The notes beneath the pieces were generated by a model. It saw only the letters and a program-made list of their open reading frames with translations, did no database searches and was not told where the DNA came from. DNA of 34,109 bases. Origin: Paenibacillus phocaeensis. GTDB lineage: Bacteria; Bacillota; Bacilli; Paenibacillales; Paenibacillaceae. Of this stretch, positions 15,714 to 24,683 are shown piece after piece (the first letter of the stretch is position 1; the number at the start of each line of letters is the position of its first letter). The stretch lies in the NCBI RefSeq assembly GCF_900021165.1, contig NZ_FCOQ01000014.1, positions 1-34,109 of the forward strand. The letters run 5' to 3'. The position numbers were made by a program, and so were the translations under genes.

Positions 15714-15873
15714 AAAAAGTCAGGTTTTCAGCACCGAGAAGGTTGGATGAAGCTAGGGACTGAGTAGCGGAGCGTACATAGGGGTACGTGAGCAACGGAA
15801 GGCCCGGGTGAATTCAAGATTCGATGTCGAATCAGCTTCTTGATTTGCTTCGTGATCAAAAGATGACTTTTTT
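15714..15873 (-). repeat. Intergenic repeat family B, inverted copy
   Basis: This is a 160-bp unit whose reverse complement aligns end to end with 7477-7635. It keeps the inverted ends (AAAAAGTC / GACTTTTT), CGACATCGAATCTTGAA, CTACTCAGTCCCTAG and CCTTCTCGGTGCTGAAAA. The central hairpin here reads CGTAC-CCCTAT-GTACG on the family strand. It lies between the riboswitch terminator and yabE. The remainder (15874-15955) holds no gene. Confidence 0.88.
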
Positions 15874-15969
15874 GGCAACCATAGGCGTTTTGTAAAAAGT
15901 AACTGTAGTCGCGTCAATCGTTATCATGCATCGACCTAGACGGCGGGACTATGAAGGAGGACGGAAGAA

Positions 15970-17106
15970 ATGGGCATTTTCCGCAAAGGGGAGACCCATG
16001 AATCACGCTCATCCAGCATGTCTTACGCAATGCGATGGAAGCATGAGAATTTACGTCAGATTGCGCTCGTCGGCGTTCTGACCATCGCGGTAATCATCAT
16101 CATCCTAATCTGGCTGTTTGGCCAGGAACATAAAGAAGTGTCCCTGATCGTGGACGGCAGCGTCCAATCGGTGGAGACGAGCAAATCCAGCGTAGCCCAT
16201 TTGCTGGAGGAGCAATCGATTCAGCTTAGCGCGAAGGATTCGGTATCCCTTCCGCTGGACAGCGCACTGAAGAACGGCGACCGCATTGTCATTGTACGCG
16301 CGGTCCCAGTAAACGTGACCGTAGACGGAACGAAGAAGGTCCACTTCACGACGCAAAGCAAAGTTGAAGGCGTGTTGTCCGAGCTTGGCGTTACCTTGGA
16401 TCCACATGACAAGGTTATTCCGACATTGGACAGTAAAGTTAGTGCAAACCTGAACGTGAAGGTGGTTCGGGTGAGCAAGCAAACGGTGCAGACGAAAGAG
16501 ACCGTGCCATTCAGCGTGGTCAAAACGTCGGACGCCAATCTGCTGAAGGGCACGACGAAGGTCGTTCAGCCAGGCAGCGCCGGTCTGGTCATTCACAACA
16601 TTGAGAAAACCTACGAGGACGGAAAGTTCGTGACGAAACGATGGCTGGGTAAAGAGGTCTCCAAGAAACCTCAACCGAAGGTTGTCGCCGTTGGCACGAA
16701 GAAGCCAACCGCCGTTCTGTCGGCCAGCATCAACCGTACCAATAACGCGGTGAATATTAGCGGGTTGACGACCAAAGGCGGCGTCTCATTCAAATATAAA
16801 AAGATACTCAAAAGCGTCACGTTGACCGCTTATTCCGCGGAAGAAGACGGGATTGGCACTCGCACGGCCTCCGGCACCCGTGTGACGGAAGGCAGGACGA
16901 TTGCCGTTGACAAAGACGTCGTTCCACTCGGCTGGTGGGTATACATCGAGGGGATCGGCTTCCGTAAAGCGGAGGATACCGGTGGGGCCATCAACGGGCA
17001 TAAGATGGACGTGTATTTCGATTCGCTGAAGGATGCGAAGAACTTCGGCCGGAAGAAGGGCCGCACGGTATACGTGATCGGTCCGACGAAGCCGGAGTTG
17101 AACTAA
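15970..17106 (+). CDS. yabE: YabE-type wall-active protein (DUF348, G5, 3D domains)
   Basis: This 378-residue protein has a cytoplasmic basic N-terminus and one membrane helix (about 31-50). Two DUF348 repeats (about 56-100 and 112-155), a G5 domain (about 165-245) and a C-terminal 3D domain (about 285-375) follow, the last with TAYSAEEDGIGTRTASG, TIAVD and DTGGAINGHKMDVYF, the Asp-containing pattern of the lytic-transglycosylase-like barrel. It is probably a membrane-anchored peptidoglycan-cleaving enzyme related to resuscitation-promoting factors. AAGGAGGA precedes the ATG by eight bases. The upstream c-di-AMP riboswitch probably regulates it, although 360 bp with a repeat lies between. Confidence 0.92.
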   Translation: MGIFRKGETHESRSSSMSYAMRWKHENLRQIALVGVLTIAVIIIILIWLFGQEHKEVSLIVDGSVQSVETSKSSVAHLLEEQSIQLSAKDSVSLPLDSALKNGDRIVIVRAVPVNVTVDGTKKVHFTTQSKVEGVLSELGVTLDPHDKVIPTLDSKVSANLNVKVVRVSKQTVQTKETVPFSVVKTSDANLLKGTTKVVQPGSAGLVIHNIEKTYEDGKFVTKRWLGKEVSKKPQPKVVAVGTKKPTAVLSASINRTNNAVNISGLTTKGGVSFKYKKILKSVTLTAYSAEEDGIGTRTASGTRVTEGRTIAVDKDVVPLGWWVYIEGIGFRKAEDTGGAINGHKMDVYFDSLKDAKNFGRKKGRTVYVIGPTKPELN

Positions 17107-17177
17107 CCCTGCTTATCTCCGTTTTACAATGCGGAGGGAATGGGATAGTATTAGGATGATGAATAAGACAGTGGATT

Positions 17178-17206
17178 AGAAGAGGATACCATCCTCTTCT
17201 TTTTGT
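17178..17206 (+). terminator. Terminator of yabE
   Basis: AGAAGAGGAT (17178-17187), loop ACC, ATCCTCTTCT (17191-17200), then TTTTG. A perfect 10-bp stem between yabE and rnmV. Confidence 0.92.
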
Positions 17207-17282
17207 TATTCTTGAGAGGTAGTTGGGCATCGATATAAATTACCAAAAGAGAAGTTAGAGCACGAAGGGAAGAATAGATACC

Positions 17283-17828
17283 ATGATCAAAGAAGTTATC
17301 GTGGTGGAAGGCCGGGATGATACCGTGGCCATCAAGCGCGCCGTGGAGGCGGATACGATTGAGACCGGCGGTTCGGCCATCGGCGAGCACACGCTGAAGA
17401 AGATCGCTTTGGCCCAGGAGCGCCGAGGCGTTATCATTTTCACCGATCCGGATCATGCCGGGGAACGAATCCGCAAAATTGTAGCGGCGCGGGTGCCGGG
17501 CTGTAAGCATGCGTTCCTGCCCGAAGCCGAGGCGACGAAACGCGGGGATATCGGGGTGGAGAACGCTTCGCCGGAGGCGATCCGTACGGCGTTGTCCCGG
17601 GTGCGCAGCGAAGCGCCGGGAGTCGAGGCGGGCATCGATTGGGATGACTTGATGCATGCGGGGCTGATTGTGCATCCGCAAGCGGCAGCACGGAGGAAGG
17701 CCTTAGGCGAGCTGCTGGGTATCGGGTATTGCAACGGGAAGCAATTATACAAGCGGTTATCCGTATTTCGCATCAGCCGTGAGGAGTTTGCGGCGGCTTT
17801 AGCTGAGTTAGAGAGTAAAGGGGTTTAG
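17283..17828 (+). CDS. rnmV: Ribonuclease M5
   Basis: This 181-residue Toprim-domain RNase cuts both strands of the 5S precursor helix to give mature 5S rRNA in Firmicutes. The Toprim acidic residues are seen in VVEGRDDT (Glu9, Asp12, Asp13) and FTDPDHAGERIR (about 53-64). The C-terminal part (LLGIGYCNGKQLYKRLSVFRISREEF) matches the family. Length is normal. It lies 3 bp before ksgA, a conserved pair of RNA-processing genes. A 5S gene is present at 168-284. Confidence 0.97.
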   Translation: MIKEVIVVEGRDDTVAIKRAVEADTIETGGSAIGEHTLKKIALAQERRGVIIFTDPDHAGERIRKIVAARVPGCKHAFLPEAEATKRGDIGVENASPEAIRTALSRVRSEAPGVEAGIDWDDLMHAGLIVHPQAAARRKALGELLGIGYCNGKQLYKRLSVFRISREEFAAALAELESKGV

Positions 17829-18723
<895 letters not shown>

Positions 18724-18725
<2 letters not shown>

Positions 18726-18752
18726 CCATTCCCTCTTGTCGCCCATACGATG
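18724..18752 (+). promoter_or_regulatory. Candidate sigma-K promoter of yabG
   Basis: AACC (18724-18727) and CATACGATG (18744-18752) are 16 bp apart, fitting the sigma-K pattern mACm-16-CATAnnnTR. In B. subtilis yabG is sigma-K dependent. The -10 contains the ATG at 18750, so that ATG would not be transcribed. Confidence 0.6.
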
Positions 18753-18770
18753 GGGATAGAGGTGATTGAC

Positions 18771-19667
18771 TTGACGAATTTGGGAGACTTGGTCGTCCGC
18801 AAATCATACGGTGGAGACGTCACGTTCCGGATCGAACGGATTGTGCGGAGCGAAGCGATCATTAAAGGAACGGAATTTCGGCTGCTGGCGGATGCGCCCT
18901 TGACCGATCTGGTTAAGGTAGACCCGGCTTCCCCAGGAGAAACGACGCAGCGGGCCCGCATCAAAGTGAACGAGTCGTTGAAGCGATTAACCCAGGACCG
19001 CAAGGAATTGGCGGAACGCAACCGGATGGCGGTTGGCCGTGACCTTTATATGCAAGGGGAACCCGCTTATTTCGAGGTCCCGGGCAAGGTGCTGCATCTG
19101 GACGGCGACGAACGATATTTGCAGAAGAGCTTAAGCCTCTATGAGAAGCTGCGCGTCCCGGCGCAAGGATATTACGTTACAGAATCGCAAATGGCCCATG
19201 CGCTGTACCGCCTGTTGCCTACAGTCAAGCCGGATATCGTTGTGCTGACCGGTCATGATGGTGTGTTGAAATCGCGCCCCAACGGCGACCTTTATAATTT
19301 AACCAGCTATAAGAATTCCAAGCATTTTGTGGAAGCCATCCAAACGGCTCGGCAATACGAGCGGAATTTCGACACGCTTACGATCGTGGCCGGTGCCTGC
19401 CAGTCGCATTTTGAGGCGTTGCTGCAGGCGGGAGCCAATTTTGCCAGCTCGCCCGGCCGGGTGCTGATTCATGCGCTGGATCCGGTATATATCGCTGCCA
19501 AGGCGTCGCTCACCTCCATTCGCGAGACCATTCAAATCACCGACGTGCTGAACCACACGATCAGCGGCACGCAAGGCGTCGGCGGAATTGAGACACGCGG
19601 GAGCTATCGGATTGGACTGCCCAAACTCAAGGATTTAACGACGCTGAAAGTGGTGCCGTCCATGTGA
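18771..19667 (+). CDS. yabG: Sporulation-specific protease YabG
   Basis: This 298-residue member of peptidase family U57 cleaves spore coat and cortex proteins late in sporulation. Family features are LGDLVVRKSYGGDV at the start, VVLTGHDG (about 165-172) with a His-Asp pair, and VAGACQSHFEALLQAGANFASSPGRVLIHALDP, which holds the candidate catalytic Cys and His. The longest frame starts at ATG 18750, but no ribosome binding site precedes it and it overlaps the sigma-K -10. TTG 18771 has AGAGGTGAT correctly spaced and matches the B. subtilis N-terminus, so it is preferred. It is followed by a strong terminator. Confidence 0.93.
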   Translation: MTNLGDLVVRKSYGGDVTFRIERIVRSEAIIKGTEFRLLADAPLTDLVKVDPASPGETTQRARIKVNESLKRLTQDRKELAERNRMAVGRDLYMQGEPAYFEVPGKVLHLDGDERYLQKSLSLYEKLRVPAQGYYVTESQMAHALYRLLPTVKPDIVVLTGHDGVLKSRPNGDLYNLTSYKNSKHFVEAIQTARQYERNFDTLTIVAGACQSHFEALLQAGANFASSPGRVLIHALDPVYIAAKASLTSIRETIQITDVLNHTISGTQGVGGIETRGSYRIGLPKLKDLTTLKVVPSM

Positions 19668-19711
19668 AATGCCTAATAAAATGTAAAATCCGTCATTCCG
19701 TTTGATCCATG

Positions 19712-19760
19712 CCGGAAGGAGCTGAGGCGAACGCCCCAGGACCTTCCGGTTATTTTTATT
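19712..19760 (+). terminator. Terminator of yabG
   Basis: CCGGAAGG (19712-19719) pairs with CCTTCCGG (19742-19749); an inner stem CTG-AGGCG/CGCC-CCAG extends it. TTATTTTTATTT follows. Confidence 0.9.
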
Positions 19761-19804
19761 TGAACTCCCATCGGGTTACAAACCATAATGTCGAAAAATA
19801 ATCA

Positions 19805-19834
19805 TTGACACGCCTTTTTTACTGCTGATATAAT
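19805..19834 (+). promoter_or_regulatory. Upstream consensus sigma-A promoter of veg
   Basis: TTGACA (19805-19810) and TATAAT (19829-19834) are both perfect hexamers with an 18-bp spacer. It is the first of two tandem promoters before veg. Confidence 0.85.
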
Positions 19835-19847
19835 TATTTGTTTTGAT

Positions 19848-19876
19848 TTGACAAGGTTGTGGCTTTCCTGTATAAT
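19848..19876 (+). promoter_or_regulatory. Downstream consensus sigma-A promoter of veg
   Basis: TTGACA (19848-19853) and TATAAT (19871-19876) are perfect hexamers with the optimal 17-bp spacer. Transcription would start near 19883, about 20 bases before the veg ATG. The veg promoter is a well-known strong vegetative promoter in Bacillus. Confidence 0.92.
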
Positions 19877-19904
19877 GGACAAAGAAAGAAGGTGGTCACA
19901 GGCA

Positions 19905-20180
19905 ATGGCTAAAAATGCGCTGTCGGAAATTAAGCATAGTCTCGACGCCCACGTAGGACAGAAAATTATGCTCCGGGCAAACGGAGGTCGCCGGAAGACC
20001 GTCGAACGCACTGGAGTATTGGAGGAGACTTACCCTTCGGTCTTCATTGTGAAGCTGGATCAAGAACAGCAAACCTTTAAGCGTGTGTCTTACAGTTATG
20101 CCGATATACTGACCGAATCCGTCGAAGTGATGATTTGCGACGACAACGACGGAATGCGGATTTCGTATATTAAACCGTGA
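19905..20180 (+). CDS. veg: Veg protein (biofilm-related, DUF1021)
   Basis: This 91-residue basic protein matches B. subtilis Veg along most of its length: [30 protein letters not shown] and [18 protein letters not shown]. In B. subtilis Veg stimulates biofilm matrix genes by interfering with the SinR repressor; its biochemistry is unclear. The start is ATG 19905, with AAGGTGGT eight bases upstream. The longer frame would begin inside the promoter. It is single-gene, between its tandem promoters and a terminator. Confidence 0.95.
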   Translation: MAKNALSEIKHSLDAHVGQKIMLRANGGRRKTVERTGVLEETYPSVFIVKLDQEQQTFKRVSYSYADILTESVEVMICDDNDGMRISYIKP

Positions 20181-20200
20181 ACATCATGAACCAAACAGCA

Positions 20201-20236
20201 AACGGTTATCGCCCGGTGGGTGAGGCCGTTTTTTCT
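20201..20236 (+). terminator. Terminator of veg
   Basis: AACGG...CCGTT (20201-20205 / 20226-20230) with inner CGCCC/GGGTG, followed by TTTTTCTTTTT. Confidence 0.85.
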
Positions 20237-20315
20237 TTTTCTGCGACAGTTGTGTGCTGGATAGCCGGCTTGTTGTGCTGCCCAATGTTCGTCTAAGGTG
20301 GACAAGGTTCCCACG

Positions 20316-20345
20316 GTATGCGTAGAACGAGGCCGGCGCATACTA
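20316..20345 (+). promoter_or_regulatory. Candidate sigma-G promoter of sspF
   Basis: GTATG (20316-20320) and CATACTA (20339-20345) are 18 bp apart. The -10 is the perfect sigma-G consensus. Spore acid-soluble protein genes are transcribed by sigma-G in the forespore. Confidence 0.75.
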
Positions 20346-20387
20346 ATCATCGTTCCTATATCCATGACCCAAAGGAGGGCACTGACC

Positions 20388-20567
20388 ATGTCGCGAAGAA
20401 GACGCAGCGTGATGTCGGAGAACTTGAAGGTCGAGCTTGCGAAGGATCTGGGATTTTATGATACCGTCCAGCAGGAAGGCTGGGGGGGCATCAAAGCCAA
20501 AGATGCGGGCAACATGGTGAAGCGGGCGATCGAGCTCGCTGAGAAGGCCGCAGCGAAACAGCAATAA
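20388..20567 (+). CDS. sspF: Minor alpha/beta-type small acid-soluble spore protein SspF
   Basis: This 59-residue protein starts [21 protein letters not shown] and continues [28 protein letters not shown], matching B. subtilis SspF closely. Such proteins bind spore DNA, protect it from UV and heat, and are degraded at germination. The GPR protease site context (around ELAKDLGF) is as in the family. ATG 20388 is chosen behind AAAGGAGGG. The longer frame would begin upstream of the sigma-G promoter. Confidence 0.96.
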   Translation: MSRRRRSVMSENLKVELAKDLGFYDTVQQEGWGGIKAKDAGNMVKRAIELAEKAAAKQQ

Positions 20568-20579
20568 TCTCTGTCGCAG

Positions 20580-20612
20580 CGAAGCTTCCTATTCGGGGAG
20601 CTTCGTTTTTTT
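20580..20612 (+). terminator. Terminator of sspF
   Basis: CGAAGCTTCC (20580-20589) pairs with GGGAGCTTCG (20595-20605 region), followed by seven T's. Confidence 0.88.
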
Positions 20613-20754
20613 CACTGGATGCAGTAAGATAGAGGGAGAATCATTTGTCTTTCATACATAGACGAGAAGGCCACGATTTTTTAAAATAAAGGAATGTGTA
20701 CAGAAACCGGATGGATGAGGAATTCGACGGAATTGCTGAGGGTGGGGGAGCGCC

Positions 20755-21609
20755 ATGAAAATTTACGAAAAAGCACCGGCCAAAATCAACTTAATGCTTG
20801 ATGTGTTGCATAAACGTCCGGACGGTTACCATGAGGTTGAGATGATCATGACCATGGTCGATCTTGCCGATCGTCTGGAAATGAGCGCCCTCCCGCGGGA
20901 TACGATTATAATTTCGAGCCAGGCCGGATATATTCCGCTGGACGAGAAGAATCTGGCGTTTCAGGCGGCGAAGCTGATCAAGGAACGATATAATGTGCAA
21001 AGCGGGGTTTATATTCACCTCGACAAGAAAATTCCGGTTGCCGCGGGCCTGGCCGGAGGCAGCAGTGACGCAGCGGCCACGCTGCGGGGGTTAAACCGGC
21101 TGTGGGAACTGGACATCCCCGACGAAGAGCTGAAGGCGCTTGGATCGGAACTCGGTTCCGATGTGCCTTTCTGCGTGACGGGAGGAACGGCGCTGGCCAC
21201 GGGTCGGGGAGAAGTGTTGACGCCGCTGCCGAGTCCTCCGCAGTGCTGGGTGGTCTTGGCGAAGCCCCCGATCAACGTATCAACCGCAGAGGTCTACAGC
21301 CGCCTGCAAGCTGAACAGATCACGCATCATCCATCGGCGTCCCGGATGCAGGAAGCCCTGGAGAAGCGTTCGTTCACGGACGTATGCCAGGAGCTCGGCA
21401 ACGTGCTGGAGCAAGTCACGCTGCAGCTTCATCCGGAAGTGGCGCACTTGAAGGAAGCGATGCTGCGTCTCGGCGCGGATGGCGTGCTGATGTCCGGGAG
21501 CGGACCTACGGTGTTTGGGCTCGTGTCGAAGGAATCGAAGGTCTCCCGCATTTACAACGGGTTGCGCGGGTTTTGCAAAGAAGTTTACGCCGTTCGACTG
21601 CTGACGTAA
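20755..21609 (+). CDS. ispE: 4-diphosphocytidyl-2-C-methyl-D-erythritol kinase
   Basis: This 284-residue GHMP kinase phosphorylates CDP-methylerythritol in the MEP isoprenoid pathway, which feeds undecaprenyl phosphate and quinones. It starts [27 protein letters not shown] and has the ATP loop [18 protein letters not shown] (about 94-111), [20 protein letters not shown], and C-terminal [11 protein letters not shown]. Length is normal. GGTGGGGGA precedes the ATG. The place between sspF and purR is as in Bacillus. Confidence 0.97.
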   Translation: MKIYEKAPAKINLMLDVLHKRPDGYHEVEMIMTMVDLADRLEMSALPRDTIIISSQAGYIPLDEKNLAFQAAKLIKERYNVQSGVYIHLDKKIPVAAGLAGGSSDAAATLRGLNRLWELDIPDEELKALGSELGSDVPFCVTGGTALATGRGEVLTPLPSPPQCWVVLAKPPINVSTAEVYSRLQAEQITHHPSASRMQEALEKRSFTDVCQELGNVLEQVTLQLHPEVAHLKEAMLRLGADGVLMSGSGPTVFGLVSKESKVSRIYNGLRGFCKEVYAVRLLT

Positions 21610-21660
21610 TGCCGGCATAGGGGCTTGGAACGGCCGTACGCCTTCGCTTATTTCCAAGGC

Positions 21661-21690
21661 TTGGACAAATCCGTACAAAAATGTTATAGT
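21661..21690 (+). promoter_or_regulatory. Candidate sigma-A promoter of purR
   Basis: TTGGAC (21661-21666) and TATAGT (21685-21690) are 18 bp apart. It starts 52 bases after the ispE stop and about 35 bases before the purR GTG. Confidence 0.6.
21667..21679 (+). promoter_or_regulatory. PurBox-like site 1 (purR autoregulation)
   Basis: AAATCCGTACAAA matches the PurBox AWWWCCGAACWWT at 11 of 13 positions. It lies inside the promoter spacer, so PurR binding would block polymerase. Confidence 0.45.
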
Positions 21691-21698
21691 TTCATTAA

Positions 21699-21711
21699 AA
21701 TATTCGGATTT
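21699..21711 (-). promoter_or_regulatory. PurBox-like site 2, inverted
   Basis: On the minus strand this reads AAATCCGAATATT, 12 of 13 positions of the PurBox. With site 1 it forms a convergent pair separated by 19 bp. PurR operators in Bacillus are inverted PurBox pairs with slightly shorter gaps. Confidence 0.5.
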
Positions 21712-21726
21712 AGCGAGGGGTACTTC

Positions 21727-22563
21727 GTGAAGAAATTAAAGAGAAGCGCTCGTTTGGTCGAGATGACCCATTACTTGTTGTCTAGACCGCATCATTTGAT
21801 CCCATTGACTACTTTTGCGCAGCGGTATGGGGCGGCCAAGTCGTCGATCAGTGAGGATCTGGGCATCATTAAAGAAGTGTTTGAAGGCGAAGGGATGGGG
21901 GAATTGCTGACTCTCGCAGGGGCGGCCGGCGGCGTGAAGTATATCCCCCGGGTCGGCTTGGAGCAAGCGAACGCTTTTATCCGGCAGCTGTGCGAGAAGC
22001 TGGCGCAGCCGGACCGGATTTTGCCCGGCGGTTACTTGTATATGTCGGACCTCCTAGGACAGCCGGCGCTGATGAATGAGGCGGGGAAGCTGTTTGCTAC
22101 GGCTTTCGGCGATCTGGAGATCGACTGTATCATGACCGTGGAAACGAAGGGGATCCCCCTCGCTTATGCAACCGGGGCGGAGTTGAACCTGCCGGTTGTC
22201 CTGGTTCGCCGCGATCATCAGGTGACGGAAGGATCGGCGGTAAGCATCAATTATGTATCGGGCTCCCACAAGAGCCTGCACACCATGACCTTGTCCCGCA
22301 GAGCACTTAAGGAGCGCTCCCGTGTACTCATCGTCGACGACTTCATGAAGGCAGGGGGGACGATCCAAGGCATGGTGGATCTGCTCGGCGAGTTCAATGC
22401 GGAGGTTGCCGGTGTCGGGGTCCTGGTGGAATCGGGGGAGGTTGCCAGCGAACAGCGGCTCCTGCATGATTACATCTCATTGGCCACCCTTCGTGCGGTT
22501 GATGCGAAGGAGAAGGAGATCGCAGTAGAACCTGGGAATTATTTTTCGAAATTTGGACAATAA
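21727..22563 (+). CDS. purR: Purine operon repressor PurR
   Basis: This 278-residue regulator has an N-terminal winged helix (about 1-75: SARLVEMTHYLL, YGAAKSSISEDLGIIK) and a C-terminal phosphoribosyltransferase-fold domain with the PRPP loop VLIVDDFMKAGGT (about 199-211). It represses purine genes; PRPP lowers its DNA binding. GTG 21727 has GAGGGG seven bases upstream and reproduces the B. subtilis N-terminus; the longer frame would start upstream of the promoter. yabJ (ridA), between purR and spoVG in B. subtilis, is absent. PurBox-like sites overlap the promoter. prs, which makes PRPP, is 2 kb downstream. Confidence 0.95.
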   Translation: MKKLKRSARLVEMTHYLLSRPHHLIPLTTFAQRYGAAKSSISEDLGIIKEVFEGEGMGELLTLAGAAGGVKYIPRVGLEQANAFIRQLCEKLAQPDRILPGGYLYMSDLLGQPALMNEAGKLFATAFGDLEIDCIMTVETKGIPLAYATGAELNLPVVLVRRDHQVTEGSAVSINYVSGSHKSLHTMTLSRRALKERSRVLIVDDFMKAGGTIQGMVDLLGEFNAEVAGVGVLVESGEVASEQRLLHDYISLATLRAVDAKEKEIAVEPGNYFSKFGQ

Positions 22564-22672
22564 GAACCTTGTCGAGATCTCATCAAATTGTAAGAATTAT
22601 CGACGAAACGTGTCGAAAAGCCCGTTTTATCAAAAAAAATCGTGATTTTAGCCCATTTTGTTGATGAAAAAA

Positions 22673-22701
22673 AAAGGATTTCCGTTTGCTATGTGGAATA
22701 T
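22673..22701 (+). promoter_or_regulatory. Sigma-H promoter of spoVG
   Basis: AAAGGATTT (22673-22681) and GTGGAATAT (22693-22701) with an 11-bp spacer fit the sigma-H pattern and resemble the known spoVG promoter of B. subtilis in both elements and spacing. The upstream 22564-22672 is AT-rich, as expected for an AbrB-bound region, and holds TGTCGAA at 22611-22617, a possible Spo0A box. Confidence 0.8.
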
Positions 22702-22739
22702 TACACCAAGTCTCTGATGGAAAAAGGTGGTGAACACAT

Positions 22740-23024
22740 ATGCAAATTACGGATGTAAGACTCCGCCGAGTCAGCTCTGAGGGCAGAATGAAGGCAATCG
22801 CATCCATTACCATCGATAACGAATTTGTTGTTCATGACATTCGCGTCATCGACGGAAATAATGGGATGTTCGTAGCTATGCCTAGCAAGCGCACGCCGGA
22901 CGGGGAGTTCCGGGACATCGCGCATCCGATTTCCTCTGGCACCCGCGAGAAGATTCAAGCTGCAGTCCTGGCTGAATATGAGCGTGCCGCCGACCAAGAG
23001 GAAGCGATTGAAGAAGGGGCGTAA
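22740..23024 (+). CDS. spoVG: Regulatory protein SpoVG
   Basis: This 94-residue protein begins [20 protein letters not shown] and contains [32 protein letters not shown], the strongly conserved SpoVG core. SpoVG binds nucleic acids and affects septation, sporulation and, in other Firmicutes, virulence factor expression. The acidic tail ([11 protein letters not shown]) is variable in the family. AAGGTGGTG precedes the ATG. It has a sigma-H promoter and a strong terminator. Confidence 0.97.
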   Translation: MQITDVRLRRVSSEGRMKAIASITIDNEFVVHDIRVIDGNNGMFVAMPSKRTPDGEFRDIAHPISSGTREKIQAAVLAEYERAADQEEAIEEGA

Positions 23025-23063
23025 GTCGCATTTATTTAATTTCTTGACCAATTGGGGTTCGAG

Positions 23064-23104
23064 GAAAAGGGAGCCATGCGTACATGGCTCCCTTTTCTTT
23101 TTGC
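23064..23104 (+). terminator. Terminator of spoVG
   Basis: GAAAAGGGAGCCATG (23064-23078) and its exact complement (23083-23097) form a 15-bp stem with a CGTA loop, followed by six T's. Confidence 0.95.
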
Positions 23105-23181
23105 CCTAAATGAGATATATTCAGTAATGAGTTTTAATGAGAGTGAGCTACCTTTTTAAAAAAGAGAAGGAGGCCGGGGAC

Positions 23182-24582
23182 TTGAAAAGATTAGCGATCG
23201 TACTTGCCGCAGGTCAAGGGAAACGGATGAAGTCCAAGCTTTACAAAGTGCTTCACCCCGTTTGCGGCAAACCGATGGTTGGGCATGTGCTGAACGTGGT
23301 TCAAGAAGCGGGTTGCGAACGCAGCATCGTGGTTGTCGGCCATGGAGCCGACGCCGTGAAGTCCTATTTGGGCGCATCGGCGGAATATGTGTTGCAGGAG
23401 CAGCAGCTGGGAACCGGACATGCCGTCAAGCAAGCCGGGCCATTATTGGCGGGAGAAGAAGGAGTCACACTGGTGATCTGTGGCGATACCCCTTTGGTTA
23501 CGGCAGAGACGCTGGAAGCGCTATTCGATCTGCATCATCGCAAGGGAGCGGCGGCGACCGTCCTTACGGCAAAGATGGAGCAGCCGTACGGTTACGGACG
23601 GGTGATTCGCGGCGCAAACGGAACGGTGGAACGGATTGTCGAACAGAAGGATTGTTCGCCGGAAGAAGCAGCCGTGCAGGAAATTAATACGGGCACTTAT
23701 TGTTTTGATAATGCTAAATTATTTGCCGCGTTGGAGAAAGTCACCAACCATAATGCTCAACAGGAGTATTATCTCACCGATGTGATCGGCATTTTGGTGC
23801 AGGCGAATGAAATCGTAGAGGGATATGTGGTCGCGGATGTTCGGGAATCGATTGGCGTCAATGATCGGGTGGCTTTAGCCGAGGCGGAAGCGGTGATGCG
23901 CGAACGTATCGTGCGGAATCATATGCTGAACGGCGTAACGGTGATTGATCCGGCCTCTACCTATATCGGCGCAGAGGTGACGATCGGTGCGGATACCGTG
24001 ATCTATCCGGGTACCGTCCTGTCGGGGAAGACGACGATTGGCGAGGATTGCGTGATTGGTCCGGCGGCGGAAATTGAAGATAGCGAGATTCAGGACGGCG
24101 CGAAGGTGAAACAGTCGGTGCTCAGCCAGGCGGAGGTCGGCCGGGAAACGACCGTAGGGCCTTTCGCTTATTTGCGTCCGGGGACGAAGCTCGGAGCGCA
24201 CGTCAAAGTCGGCGATTTCGTGGAAATCAAAAATGCGACGCTGGACGATGGCTCCAAAGTGTCGCACCTCAGCTACATCGGCGACGCCAAAGTCGGCAAG
24301 AACGTCAATATCGGCTGCGGCGCGATTACGGTGAATTATGATGGTTATAATAAGTCCATTACGGAGATCGAAGACGAGGCCTTCGTCGGCAGCAACGTGA
24401 ACCTGATTGCCCCGGTCAAGGTGGGCAAAGGGGCTTACGTGGTTGCCGGCTCAACGATTACGCAATCGGTTCCGGAGAACGACCTGGCGATCGCCAGAAC
24501 CCGGCAGGAGAATAAACCCGGTTATGCCGAGAAGATTCGGGCCCGGGCCAAAGCCAAGAAGCAAAGACAGCAGGAATCTTAA
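23182..24582 (+). CDS. glmU: GlmU: GlcNAc-1-P uridyltransferase / GlcN-1-P acetyltransferase
   Basis: This 466-residue bifunctional enzyme makes UDP-GlcNAc for peptidoglycan and teichoic acid. The N-terminal nucleotidyltransferase (about 1-230) has [32 protein letters not shown] and EINTGTYCF. The C-terminal left-handed beta-helix (about 250-440) has hexapeptide repeats, [20 protein letters not shown] and [17 protein letters not shown] 23182 with AAGGAGG eight bases upstream is chosen; the longer frame would place 15 residues before the conserved [11 protein letters not shown]. glmU-prs-pth order matches Bacillus, but ctc between prs and pth is absent. Confidence 0.97.
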   Translation: MKRLAIVLAAGQGKRMKSKLYKVLHPVCGKPMVGHVLNVVQEAGCERSIVVVGHGADAVKSYLGASAEYVLQEQQLGTGHAVKQAGPLLAGEEGVTLVICGDTPLVTAETLEALFDLHHRKGAAATVLTAKMEQPYGYGRVIRGANGTVERIVEQKDCSPEEAAVQEINTGTYCFDNAKLFAALEKVTNHNAQQEYYLTDVIGILVQANEIVEGYVVADVRESIGVNDRVALAEAEAVMRERIVRNHMLNGVTVIDPASTYIGAEVTIGADTVIYPGTVLSGKTTIGEDCVIGPAAEIEDSEIQDGAKVKQSVLSQAEVGRETTVGPFAYLRPGTKLGAHVKVGDFVEIKNATLDDGSKVSHLSYIGDAKVGKNVNIGCGAITVNYDGYNKSITEIEDEAFVGSNVNLIAPVKVGKGAYVVAGSTITQSVPENDLAIARTRQENKPGYAEKIRARAKAKKQRQQES

Positions 24583-24683
24583 CCAAGGATGCAGTGACCA
24601 TTTGAATAGACGGGGTAGCTGGGAAGCGGGTTATTCAAGAAACGCCCTATCGCTATCTACACAGCACGGAGGGTTTTAATTTT

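Noticed and set aside
7736..15887. Shared 12-mer CAACCATAGGCG beside both family B loci
   Set aside because: A 12-base match is expected by chance many times in 34 kb; the two repeats are inverted relative to each other while the 12-mers are not.
24603..24636. TTGAATA/TATTCAA inverted pair between glmU and prs as a terminator
   Set aside because: Short AT-rich arms, long loop and no T-run.
24407..24679. 90-codon frame overlapping the end of glmU
   Set aside because: It lies mostly in another frame of glmU; the rest is the glmU-prs spacer.
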